Below are positions 15,520 to 23,134 of a DNA stretch of 55,836 bases, piece after piece. This DNA is from an uncultured Collinsella sp. (GTDB lineage: Bacteria > Actinomycetota > Coriobacteriia > Coriobacteriales > Coriobacteriaceae). The stretch covers positions 1 to 55,836 of the forward strand of contig UQPF01000016.1 of NCBI GenBank assembly GCA_900542905.1, written 5' to 3'. A model generated the notes under the pieces. The model was not told the DNA's origin. It saw nothing but the letters and a program-made list of their open reading frames with translations, and did no database searches. Both the position numbers and the translations under genes were made by a program. The first letter of the stretch is position 1. Every line of letters starts with the position of its first letter.

Positions 15520-16266
15520 CTAGGCACACGATTCCAGTGCTCCGCTAAACAGCTTCACCATCTGCACGCGCGTGCCGGCGCCGTCCGTACGACGAGCAAC
15601 CTCCACGTTATCGACGAGCATACGCATAAGCTTGATGCCACGGCCGCGTTCCTCGGATGCGACCGGTTCGCTCGTTTCATCGATAGAATAGCCGGCACCT
15701 CGATCAAGCACCTCAACCACAACGCGATCGCCATAGGCCTGAACCGTCAGGACGCACCCGATACCGCCCGCATGGTCATAGGCATTACCCAGCGCCTCCC
15801 CCGACGCCAATGCGACATCGTAGCGCTCGTCACGGCGCAACGGGAGCGATTCAAGGAGTTCGGCGATGCGATGTCGGTAGTATGGAAGATTCTCGATACC
15901 CTGACGGACCTCGACGCTCTTACTCCAGCGAGGCAGCTCCCCCACCGGAATGGCGGGAATAGACTCCCGTGCCGGCCTCGCGACATGAAGGATATCGACA
16001 AGACGAGCAATCTCCAAAAAGCGAACAACTTCACCTGATGCATTGACGAGCGAAAGCAGGCCTTCTCGCCTCATGAGCTCACGAGCGCGCGTAAGCAGGA
16101 ATGCCAAGCCCGTCGAATCGATAAAGCTAACAGCCTGACAGTTGATGACGACACGACGCACGCCGCGGCCAATCAAAGCATCCAACCGCCGACGCAGCGC
16201 AGGCACCGTGGCGATGTCGATATCGCCTGGTGGCGTCAAAACCGCTATGTCATTCCACTCATTCAT
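15520..16266 (-). CDS. Fused STAS anti-anti-sigma domain and anti-sigma serine kinase domain
   Basis: A 248-residue two-domain protein. Residues about 5-105 form a STAS domain of the SpoIIAA/RsbV type, with the phospho-acceptor in VSFIDSTGL (Ser51). Residues about 125-245 form a GHKL ATPase of the SpoIIAB/RsbW type: N box ASGEALGNAYDHA (E157, N161), G1 box DRGAGYS and G2 box RGRGIKLM. These are normally separate, opposing partners: the kinase inhibits a sigma factor and inactivates the STAS protein. Having both in one chain suggests switching within the molecule. It follows the SpoIIE phosphatase gene by 81 bases, completing phosphatase, antagonist and kinase; no sigma factor is adjacent. The start is uncertain (ATG 16266 or TTG 16284). 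Confidence 0.87.
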   Translation of the reverse strand: MNEWNDIAVLTPPGDIDIATVPALRRRLDALIGRGVRRVVINCQAVSFIDSTGLAFLLTRARELMRREGLLSLVNASGEVVRFLEIARLVDILHVARPARESIPAIPVGELPRWSKSVEVRQGIENLPYYRHRIAELLESLPLRRDERYDVALASGEALGNAYDHAGGIGCVLTVQAYGDRVVVEVLDRGAGYSIDETSEPVASEERGRGIKLMRMLVDNVEVARRTDGAGTRVQMVKLFSGALESCA

Positions 16267-16347
16267 ACGACCATGGTTCCCCAAAAGAGCTTGTTCGATG
16301 CATGCGTTTCCGCAACCGTGCGGATTCGACGCGCCCAGCGTCGCTGT

Positions 16348-18693
16348 TTAGGACCGGCCCCGTAAAAACTCAAGGGACACCAATGCAATGTCATCGTCCA
16401 GCGCCGATTCGGTAAATCGGTCAAGCTCGCCCAAGACCTTGCCGCAGATTCCCGATACGCCCTCACCCGAGACAGAGAGCAGAAGGTCACGAAGGCGCTG
16501 CTCGCCAAAGAACGCTCCGGTGCGGTCGCGGGCCTCAATCGTTCCGTCCGTATACATGAAGAGCATGTCGCCAGGAGCGAACGTAAACACGCCTGTCTCG
16601 TACACCATGCTCTCAAAGGCACCGATTACGCCCGATTGGCATCCAAGCAGCTCGACCTCTCCTCCACGGGCCTCGCCGCCACCCAGCGGCATCGACTCTG
16701 GCCTAATGACCATGGTCGGAGGATGGCCCGCCGAACAATACGTTGCGCGTCCGGCTTTAAGGTCAATCTTGGCGATAAAGGCCGTCACGAACGTCTCGAC
16801 CCTCGAGAAGCCCATGAGCATGCTGTTAAGGGAGCGTGCCATGCGGGCCGGTCCAGCGCCCTCCCAGGCATATGCCGTCAGGGCCGTCTTGACGAGCGCA
16901 GACATCGATGCAGCCTCAATGCCTTTGCCAGACACATCGCCCAGAATCATGACGGCGCAGTCGTCGGGAAGACGGATGAGCGTATAGAAATCGCCGCCGA
17001 CCAACGCCGAGTTCGTGGCCGACAGGTACACCGAATCGGTTGCGATACCCGGAACATCCCCCAGGGAATTTCTCATGCCAATCTGAAGGGTCTGAGCAAT
17101 ATGGCGCTCCTCGCGCTTTTGAGATTCGCCTTCGTAGATCAGTTCAAAGTCATGCGCCAAGTGCACCAGGTAGTCATATTCAAGATCATCAATCGGCTCT
17201 TGGCTGCCATCACGAAGCAGCAGTGCGCGCGTCGTCGGGCTCTTCGCAACAGAAGCAGGAACAATCGCGTCGTTACTGTGCTTGCCATCACCCTCAGAGC
17301 GCGGGCGCCCCGCCTCGATGCCGGAGTCGACGTAGAGACCTTGACAAGGCAGACCATGCGCCCTAAGCCAACCTCCCATAGGCATCGATTCGTCAACGCG
17401 AGTTATACGGACGTGTTTAAGGTCCTCGGCACTCGTACCTCCCAAAACAGATGCCTCAAAGCCATCAGGTCCAGCCCCCAGACGTGCCGCTGGCGCCGTC
17501 GTGGAAAAGAAAAGCTTCTCGGGATCGTCCGGCAAAGCAACGCGACTGCCGCCTTCAAAATCTATGACGTAGGAATCCAGACTGGCGTCATACTCAACAG
17601 GGCAAAAATGGCAGTTAAGCATATTGCAGATCTCGGACGATACCGCCTGGGTAGCCGCGGCGGAATCGTCTAGAAAGGTAAACAACTCATCACGCAAGAC
17701 ATTGAGCGAGCGGCCAAGCTCGGCCGTGCGACGGGAGCGAAGGCTCGATGCCATGCCGACCAGCTGGATAGACAGGTAATCGCAAATGACCTCGAGTACA
17801 TTAACGTCATAGGCGAGCGGTGCTTGAGGGCGTTTCCAACCAACTTCCAGCACGCCAAGAATCTGCGTACCGTAAAAAACGGGAAGACAGATCTCGCTGC
17901 GGTACGGAGGCATATCCTGCATGCGCAACAGGTGCTTAGAACGATTGTCCAAGTCCATAAACATACCGGAGGCGGCCTTATCACCCTCAAGGTCCTGTTG
18001 AATCGACAAGCGACAGGCACGCGACTCACGAAGAACATACGTCGGAATGCCAGCGCCATACGGCAAAAACTCAGGCAGGTAGCTGTCGTACAGCTCCTTG
18101 GAAACACCGCGAAGTTTAAAACCGCCGCTCTCAGAAAAATAGATAGCGGCACCCGAAGCATCGAGCGTTCCTACAAGCTGGTTCAAAACGGTATCAAGTA
18201 GGCTGGGCAGCTCATCGGAGCCCACGGTACTCATAATGACCGAGAGCGTGCCAGAGAGGCGCTTGTTCGCCACTCTAAGCTCCGAAAGAGCACGCTTGAG
18301 CTGACGGTCGTGCGAATACTGTTCTTCGATGCTATGGAGCGCCACCAGGACACGTGGCGCGCGGCGCCCAAAGATGCGTGGAGGCGTTACGGAGCCCGCA
18401 CGAACCAAGACGGGGATAAAGGAGCCGTCACTCAACTTGAGCATCAGTTCGTTCTCGGAGCCATCAGTTTCAAATGGCAGACGATGTTCCGTCGCACGTT
18501 CAAAAGCGGACGAGTACAGGACGTCTTTAACATCTCCACCGATGACGTCGGCGCGTTCCTCGCACATCAAACCAAGTAAGCGATTATTCACATGCAGAAT
18601 GGTTCCGTCGAGCTCGCAGATGATGACAGCATCGCTCGTGATCTCGACTAGTTGGGCAACGTCTGCCCACTCGTTGCGTTCAAGCGTTTCCAT
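16348..18693 (-). CDS. PAS/GAF sensor with SpoIIE-type PP2C phosphatase domain
   Basis: A 781-residue soluble signalling phosphatase. The N-terminal PAS domain (about residues 10-110) begins VEITSDAVIICELDGTILHVN. A short helical linker (LKRALSELRVANKRL) leads to a GAF domain (about 160-310; LLDTVLNQLVGTLDASGAAIYF, then LPVFYGTQILGVLEVGW) and a second, weaker GAF-like region to about 490. The C-terminal 230 residues are a PP2C/SpoIIE domain with its acidic metal ligands in VGGDFYT, GDVSGKGIEAAS, YTDGTIEARD and DDDIALVSLEF. Such phosphatases dephosphorylate STAS antagonists, and one lies directly downstream. ATG 18693 follows GGTGGGG; a GTG at 18705 is the alternative. The stimulus is unknown. 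Confidence 0.9.
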   Translation of the reverse strand: METLERNEWADVAQLVEITSDAVIICELDGTILHVNNRLLGLMCEERADVIGGDVKDVLYSSAFERATEHRLPFETDGSENELMLKLSDGSFIPVLVRAGSVTPPRIFGRRAPRVLVALHSIEEQYSHDRQLKRALSELRVANKRLSGTLSVIMSTVGSDELPSLLDTVLNQLVGTLDASGAAIYFSESGGFKLRGVSKELYDSYLPEFLPYGAGIPTYVLRESRACRLSIQQDLEGDKAASGMFMDLDNRSKHLLRMQDMPPYRSEICLPVFYGTQILGVLEVGWKRPQAPLAYDVNVLEVICDYLSIQLVGMASSLRSRRTAELGRSLNVLRDELFTFLDDSAAATQAVSSEICNMLNCHFCPVEYDASLDSYVIDFEGGSRVALPDDPEKLFFSTTAPAARLGAGPDGFEASVLGGTSAEDLKHVRITRVDESMPMGGWLRAHGLPCQGLYVDSGIEAGRPRSEGDGKHSNDAIVPASVAKSPTTRALLLRDGSQEPIDDLEYDYLVHLAHDFELIYEGESQKREERHIAQTLQIGMRNSLGDVPGIATDSVYLSATNSALVGGDFYTLIRLPDDCAVMILGDVSGKGIEAASMSALVKTALTAYAWEGAGPARMARSLNSMLMGFSRVETFVTAFIAKIDLKAGRATYCSAGHPPTMVIRPESMPLGGGEARGGEVELLGCQSGVIGAFESMVYETGVFTFAPGDMLFMYTDGTIEARDRTGAFFGEQRLRDLLLSVSGEGVSGICGKVLGELDRFTESALDDDIALVSLEFLRGRS

Positions 18694-18719
18694 CGTGGAC
18701 CCCACCGTCTATCGGTAAC

Positions 18720-18741
18720 AAAAAAGCCTCCGAAGAGGCTT
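18720..18741 (-). terminator. Terminator of tRNA-Leu
   Basis: On the minus strand, stem GCCTC-ttcg-GAGGC flanked by AA and TTTTTT; it lies 12 bases after the tRNA-Leu CCA. Confidence 0.9.
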
Positions 18742-18752
18742 CTCAAATGCGA

Positions 18753-18842
18753 TGGTGTCGGAGGCGGGACTTGAACCCGCATGACCAAAAAGCGGTCACT
18801 AGCACCTCAAGCTAGCGCGTCTGCCAATTCCGCCACTCCGAC
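18753..18842 (-). tRNA. tRNA-Leu (GAG)
   Basis: Class II tRNA of 90 bases including CCA. Acceptor GTCGGAG pairs with CTCCGAC; the anticodon stem CTAGC/GCTAG holds loop TTGAGGT, giving GAG; a long variable arm (TGACCGC...GGTCA region) and T-loop TTCAAGT follow. Confidence 0.95.
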
Positions 18843-18899
18843 ATGCTATGTTGTTGATTCACGGTTCGTTTTGTCGGACCCGCGCGTTCAACGAGGAAG

Positions 18900-18948
18900 A
18901 TAATAACCTATGATTCGAGAACTGTGCAAGCACTTTTTTCAAAAAAGT
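18900..18948 (-). promoter_or_regulatory. Promoter of tRNA-Leu with upstream A/T palindrome
   Basis: Minus-strand TTGCAC (18924-18929), 18-base spacer, TATTAT (18900-18905); the start would be about 50 bases before the tRNA. The element ACTTTTTTCAAAAAAGTTT (plus strand, 18932-18950) adjoins the -35 as in the two other tRNA promoters. Confidence 0.78.
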
Positions 18949-18986
18949 TTACGAATTTGTAAATGCGCAGGTAAACTGACCTGTTC

Positions 18987-19111
18987 GGGCCGGAATGAGG
19001 TTGCTTTCCAACGCGTCCTCGGGCATGCGGCATTATTTTGCTCCGCGCTTCGCGCTACAAAATAATGCCGTCCCCTGCGGAATGCGTTGGAAAGCAACCT
19101 CATTCCGGCCC
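18987..19111. repeat. Two-tier perfect palindrome between tRNA-Leu and the IS element
   Basis: Outer arms of 28 bases (18987-19014 and 19084-19111) are perfect reverse complements. Inside is a second perfect 12-bp pair, GGCATTATTTTG (19029-19040) with its complement (19058-19069), and at the centre a GCGCTTCGCGC tip. No coding frame is credible. Confidence 0.92.
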
Positions 19112-19171
19112 TAGGAGTATGTACTCCGGACACAGTTCTCAAACATGTTCTGGGGCTGATATATATTTGGT

Positions 19172-19278
19172 GGCTCGGCTTTGCCGAGCCCTTATATGGG
19201 GAGGCCGGAGCCAAAGCTCCGGCCTCACTCAATTTCTTATTAAATTAAGTGAGCGATCAGGGAATCGCACTCTCCCTG
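19172..19278. repeat. Run of four consecutive hairpins
   Basis: In order: perfect 8-bp stem with a three-base loop (19172-19190, with flanking ATATA/TATAT pairing); perfect 11-bp stem GAGGCCGGAGC (19201-19226); CTCACT-c-AATTT stem (19224-19253) overlapping the previous one by three bases; and CAGGGA/TCCCTG (19258-19278). They lie between the large palindrome and the left arm of the IS110 region. Nothing codes here. Confidence 0.75.
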
Positions 19279-19320
19279 CCGAGTTACCCCAGGGCCCGCC
19301 CTGAAGTTATTTTTCAGAAC

Positions 19321-19608
19321 ACTCCGCACTGATATTTTCTGTATTGAAGACGTCGATGATGCACCCGTATACCATTGACGTCGACACCATCAGATGCGGA
19401 CCGCGCGGTGACCCCACATTCCGCTGGCGCCCACAGGGCTGCCCTCGTTTCCTGACATGTCCCGCGCGGGCCGCGGCGAGCCGAGACCGCCGCATGACCT
19501 AATAGGAGCATGGAGCGATACCGCGGACCCGAACAACCGCATTCTATCGCGCCCCGTCAGTGTGCCGTCTGCCCGGTCCAGGCGAGCACGGAAAGAACGG
19601 AGCGAGAC
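19321..19608 (+). ncRNA. Possible bridge-RNA region of the IS110 element
   Basis: IS110 elements carry a non-coding end, 5' of the transposase in the IS110 subgroup, that gives a structured bridge RNA choosing donor and target sites. These 290 bases are non-coding and contain a stem near 19350-19382 (CGTCGATG with CATTGACG). The position fits; the RNA itself and its loops were not modelled. Confidence 0.3.
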
Positions 19609-20898
19609 ATGAGAACCGAATCGACACCCGGCGCCCGCGGGCCGGTCTTCTGCGGGGTCGACACCCACGCCGACTCGCACTGGCTGTGCGTCCTGGACTG
19701 GAGGGGCCGCAGGGTCCTGTCCCGCCGGTTCCCCGCCGACGCGGCGGGATACGAGGCGCTCGCCGGGGCGATCGCGGCGGCCGGGGAGCCGGCCTGCGTC
19801 GCGATGGAGGGGACGTCGTCCTACGGGGCGGGCCTCACCAGGCACCTCGCGTCGCTGGGGATGCCCGTGCGCGAGGCGCTCTCCCCGGCGAGGACGCAGA
19901 GGAGGCGCCCGGGGCAGGGGAAGTGCGACGAGTCGGACGCGGAGAGGGCCGCCCGCGCGGCGATGTCCGGCTCGAAGCTCGGGACCCCCAAGAGCCAGGA
20001 CGGGTGGGTCGACGGGGTGCGCTGCATGCTCGCGGCGCGCTCCGGGGCGGTGAAGGCGCGGACCTCGGCGATCAACACCGCGAGGTCGCTGCTCACCACC
20101 GCGCCGGAGGGGCTCAGGTCGAGGTTCCGCGGCATGGGAGGGCCGAGGCTGATGGAGGAGCTCCCCTCCGTGCGCGCCGAGGGCGCGCTGGGCGCCGCGC
20201 TCGGCGCGCTGGCGGACCTGTGGGCGGCGGCGCGCGACGCGGCGCTCGACATGGAGCTCGCGATCGAGGCGTCCCTGGAGGAGAACTGCCCCGCGCTGCT
20301 GGCGATGTACGGGTGCGGGCCCGTGAGCGCGGCCAAGCTCGCGGTCGCGGCCGGGGACAACCCGGGCAGGCTGCGCTCCGAGGCGTCGTTCGCGGCGATA
20401 TGCGGCGCCTGCCCCATCCCCGCCTCGAGCGGCAAGACCGTGAGGCACAGGCTCAACAGGGGCGGCGACCGGCAGGCGAACAGCGCGCTGCACGAGATCG
20501 CGAGGCAGAGGGTCATGCGCGACCCCGAGACCGCCGAGTACGCCGAGAGGGCGAGGGCGCGGGGAAAGAGCGACAGGGAGGTCATGAGGTGCCTCAAGCG
20601 CTACGTGGCCAGGGAGGCGTACCGGGCGCTGATGCGCCCGCACGAGATCAGGAGGCCCGAGGACGCCTCGGAACTCGTGGCGGCCAGGCGCGCGGCGAAG
20701 GTCAGCCAGGTGAGGGCGGCGTCCATACTGGGCACCAGCGAGAAGTACATCTCGATGCTGGAGAGGGGCCAAAGGGAGCTCAAGCCCATAAGGAGGGCCT
20801 ACGAGGCATGGGTCGAGGCCGGACTTCCGCTCGATTGGGACAGGCAGGCCTTCGAGGCCGAGCGCAAAATGGATTCTAAAAAACACCTTGCCAAATAG
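19609..20898 (+). CDS. IS110-family transposase with a C-terminal XRE-type HTH
   Basis: A 429-residue recombinase. The N-terminal RuvC-like DEDD domain starts FCGVDTHADSHW (first Asp), with CVAMEGTSSYGAGL (Glu) and KCDESDAERAAR (Asp pair). The C-terminal Transposase_20 region includes LAMYGCGPVSAAKL, FAAICGACPIPASSGKT (with the serine region of the family) and LNRGGDRQANSALHEIA. Unusually, residues about 355-395 form a Cro/C1-type helix-turn-helix: ELVAARRAAKVSQVRAASIL then TSEKYISMLERGQRELKP. Standard IS110 proteins end before such a domain. The ATG at 19609 follows GGAGCGAG; an earlier frame start at 19510 is not preferred. It appears intact. Confidence 0.92.
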   Translation: MRTESTPGARGPVFCGVDTHADSHWLCVLDWRGRRVLSRRFPADAAGYEALAGAIAAAGEPACVAMEGTSSYGAGLTRHLASLGMPVREALSPARTQRRRPGQGKCDESDAERAARAAMSGSKLGTPKSQDGWVDGVRCMLAARSGAVKARTSAINTARSLLTTAPEGLRSRFRGMGGPRLMEELPSVRAEGALGAALGALADLWAAARDAALDMELAIEASLEENCPALLAMYGCGPVSAAKLAVAAGDNPGRLRSEASFAAICGACPIPASSGKTVRHRLNRGGDRQANSALHEIARQRVMRDPETAEYAERARARGKSDREVMRCLKRYVAREAYRALMRPHEIRRPEDASELVAARRAAKVSQVRAASILGTSEKYISMLERGQRELKPIRRAYEAWVEAGLPLDWDRQAFEAERKMDSKKHLAK

Positions 20899-20910
20899 GA
20901 GCGTCAGGAC

Positions 20911-20955
20911 GCAAGAAACCCCCGCCGCACGAAGTGCGCAGCGGGGGTTTCTTGC
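20911..20955. terminator. Strong hairpin after the transposase gene
   Basis: Perfect 15-bp stem (20911-20925 with 20941-20955) holding a CCCCCGC tract and an inner GCAC-gaa-GTGC tip, 13 bases after the transposase stop. It can serve as a terminator for either strand and would shield oppF from readthrough. Confidence 0.8.
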
Positions 20956-21012
20956 ATGTCCGAGGACGTTCTGAAAAGTAACTTCAGGGCGGGCCCGGAC
21001 AATAACAACCGA

Positions 21013-22041
21013 CTACAGGTCGATGTGCGATTCCTTGATCGGGAACGGCTCCGCGAAGTGGCAGGCGCAGCAGTGACCCGGTGCGACTTCCTTAAACTCG
21101 GGAAGCTTCTCAGAGCAGATGCCCTGCGCGATCGGGCAGCGAGTGTGAAAACGGCAACCGGTCGGCGGATCCAGCGGTGACGGCGGATCGCCAGCGAGGA
21201 TGATGCGCTTGCGCGTCTTCTGGATATCAGGATCGGGCACCGGCACAGCAGACAGCAGCGACTGCGTGTACGGATGGTGAGGCTCACTGTAGAGCGTCTT
21301 CCAGTCCGAAACCTCGACCATCTTGCCCAGATACATAACGGCAACGCGATCGGAGATATGCTGCACGACAGACAGGTCGTGGGCGATAAACAAATATGCA
21401 GTACCGAACTTGTCCTGGAGTTCCTTGAGCAGGTTCAGAACCTGGGCCTGAATGGACACATCCAGAGCGGAAACCGGCTCGTCGCAGATAATCAGCTTGG
21501 GCTTCAGCGCAAATGCACGGGCAATGCCGACACGCTGACGCTGACCGCCGGAGAACTCATGAGGATAGCGGTTAATGTGCTCGGGGTTCAGTCCGACAAC
21601 GTCGAGAAGTTCGCGGACACGCTCAATGCGCTCCTCCTTGGTGCCCACGCCGTGAATGGTCATGGGCTCGGAGACGATCTCACCGATAGTCATACGAGGA
21701 TTGAGCGAAGCATAAGGATCCTGGAAGATGAACTGCATCTCGCGACGCATATCCTTGATCTCATGCTTGCTCATCTCGGCAACATCTTTACCCTGGAAGA
21801 ACACCTTACCGGCGGTCGGCTTGGTCAGGCGCATGATAGTACGGCCCGTGGTGGACTTACCGCAACCAGACTCGCCAACCAGACCGAAGGTCTCGCCAGG
21901 ATAAATCTCAAAAGAGATGTCGTTTACAGCAGAGACGACACGCTTGGAGAAGCGCTTGGCGAACATGCCGGACTCAGCGGGGAACTCCTTAGAGAGGTGC
22001 TCGACCTTCAGCAGCGGAGTACGCTCGTTGGTATCTGCCAT
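21013..22041 (-). CDS. oppF: Oligopeptide ABC transporter, second ATPase
   Basis: A 342-residue ATPase energising peptide import. Walker A is GESGCGKST, the Q loop is FQDPYASLNPRMTI, the ABC signature is FSGGQRQRVGIARA, Walker B is LIICDEPVSALD and the switch His lies in FIAHDLSVV. The C-terminal oligo_HPY region GCRFHTRCPIAQGIC ... CCACHF keeps the cysteine set that can hold an Fe-S cluster in this family. Its ATG at 22041 overlaps the oppD stop by one base (TAATG). It is the last gene of oppABCDF and lies beside the IS110 insertion, which does not interrupt it. Confidence 0.95.
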   Translation of the reverse strand: MADTNERTPLLKVEHLSKEFPAESGMFAKRFSKRVVSAVNDISFEIYPGETFGLVGESGCGKSTTGRTIMRLTKPTAGKVFFQGKDVAEMSKHEIKDMRREMQFIFQDPYASLNPRMTIGEIVSEPMTIHGVGTKEERIERVRELLDVVGLNPEHINRYPHEFSGGQRQRVGIARAFALKPKLIICDEPVSALDVSIQAQVLNLLKELQDKFGTAYLFIAHDLSVVQHISDRVAVMYLGKMVEVSDWKTLYSEPHHPYTQSLLSAVPVPDPDIQKTRKRIILAGDPPSPLDPPTGCRFHTRCPIAQGICSEKLPEFKEVAPGHCCACHFAEPFPIKESHIDL

Positions 22042-23132
22042 TACGCCTCGCCTCCCTTCTTGGAATCCTTGCGCGTACGGGACGTCACAGGAGCGTTCTT
22101 GAGGAACTCGGGGTCGCCAGCGTAGTGGCACGCAGAATAGTGACCAGACTCGGTAACAAAACGCTCGGGGCGCTGCTTGCGGCACTTGTCCGTCGCATAG
22201 GGGCAGCGAGGAGAGAAGACACAGCCCTCGGGCAGGTTCATGAGCGAAGGCGGGTTGCCATGAATCGGCGTAAGCGGCTTCTTCTCATCGATAGCCTGCT
22301 CCGGGATGGAGCGGATAAGGCCCCAGGTGTAGGGGTGGCGGCTCTCGTAGAAGATTTCCTCAGCAGTACCGAACTCGACGGGACGGCCGGCGTACATAAC
22401 CATGATCTTGTCGGCCATATCAGCGACAACGCCCAGGTCATGGGTGATCATGATGATGGCGTTGCCGTTCTTCTCCTGCATTTCCTGCATAAGCTCAATA
22501 ATCTGAGCCTGAATGGTAACGTCCAGAGCCGTCGTGGGCTCGTCGGCAATCAGGATATCGGGATCGCAGGCAAGAGCCATAGCGATCATGACACGCTGAC
22601 GCATACCGCCGGAGAACTGGTGCGGATACTCATTGACGCGCTTCTCGGGCTCGGGGATACCCACGAGGTCCAAAAGCTCGGTAGCGCGCTTGAGCGCCTC
22701 CTGCTTGGAGTAGCCACGGTGCAGACGAAGGCCCTCGCCCACCTGCTTACCGATCTTATAGACCGGGTTCAAGGAGGTCATAGGATCCTGGAAGATCATC
22801 GCGATGTCGTTACCGCGAATGTGCTGCATCTCTTCCTCGGTCATCTCGAGGATAGAACGACCGCGATAGCGAACGTCGCCGCCCTCGATCTTTCCCGGAG
22901 GCATCGAGATGAGGCCCATGATGGTCATGGCGGTCACGGACTTACCGGAACCGGACTCACCGACGACACCCAGGGTCTCGCCGCGATCGAGCGTGTAGGA
23001 GACACCGTCGACAGCGCGAACAACGCCATCCTCGGTGTGGAAATACATCTTAAGGTCATCGACCTCGAGCAGATGCTGGCCCTCGGGAACCGGCTGGTCC
23101 TTCAGGTCCACATAGTTCTTGTTCTTCTTCAT
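22041..23132 (-). CDS. oppD: Oligopeptide ABC transporter, first ATPase
   Basis: A 363-residue partner ATPase of OppF. Walker A GESGSGKSV, Q loop FQDPMTSLNPVYKIG, signature FSGGMRQRVMIAMA, Walker B ILIADEPTTALD and switch region MITHDLGVVA are in place. The C-terminal motif GCVFSPRCPYATDKC ... SACHYAG has the family cysteines. It starts two bases after the oppC stop and overlaps oppF. Confidence 0.95.
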   Translation of the reverse strand: MKKNKNYVDLKDQPVPEGQHLLEVDDLKMYFHTEDGVVRAVDGVSYTLDRGETLGVVGESGSGKSVTAMTIMGLISMPPGKIEGGDVRYRGRSILEMTEEEMQHIRGNDIAMIFQDPMTSLNPVYKIGKQVGEGLRLHRGYSKQEALKRATELLDLVGIPEPEKRVNEYPHQFSGGMRQRVMIAMALACDPDILIADEPTTALDVTIQAQIIELMQEMQEKNGNAIIMITHDLGVVADMADKIMVMYAGRPVEFGTAEEIFYESRHPYTWGLIRSIPEQAIDEKKPLTPIHGNPPSLMNLPEGCVFSPRCPYATDKCRKQRPERFVTESGHYSACHYAGDPEFLKNAPVTSRTRKDSKKGGEA

Positions 23133-23134
23133 CC

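Larger units (their letters stand above)
19292..20996. mobile_element. IS110-family insertion bracketed by 29-bp inverted repeats
   Basis: The arms at 19292-19320 and 20968-20996 are inverted copies that match at 28 of 29 positions (starting GGGCCCGCCCTGAAGTTA). Between them lie about 290 non-coding bases, a plus-strand IS110 transposase and a short GC-rich tail with a strong hairpin. Codon use in the transposase (many AGG and GCG codons, very high GC) differs from its neighbours, a sign of transfer. IS110 elements usually lack long terminal repeats and often insert into palindromes, so the arms may be a host palindrome split by the insertion; the exact element ends are therefore uncertain. 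Confidence 0.75.
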
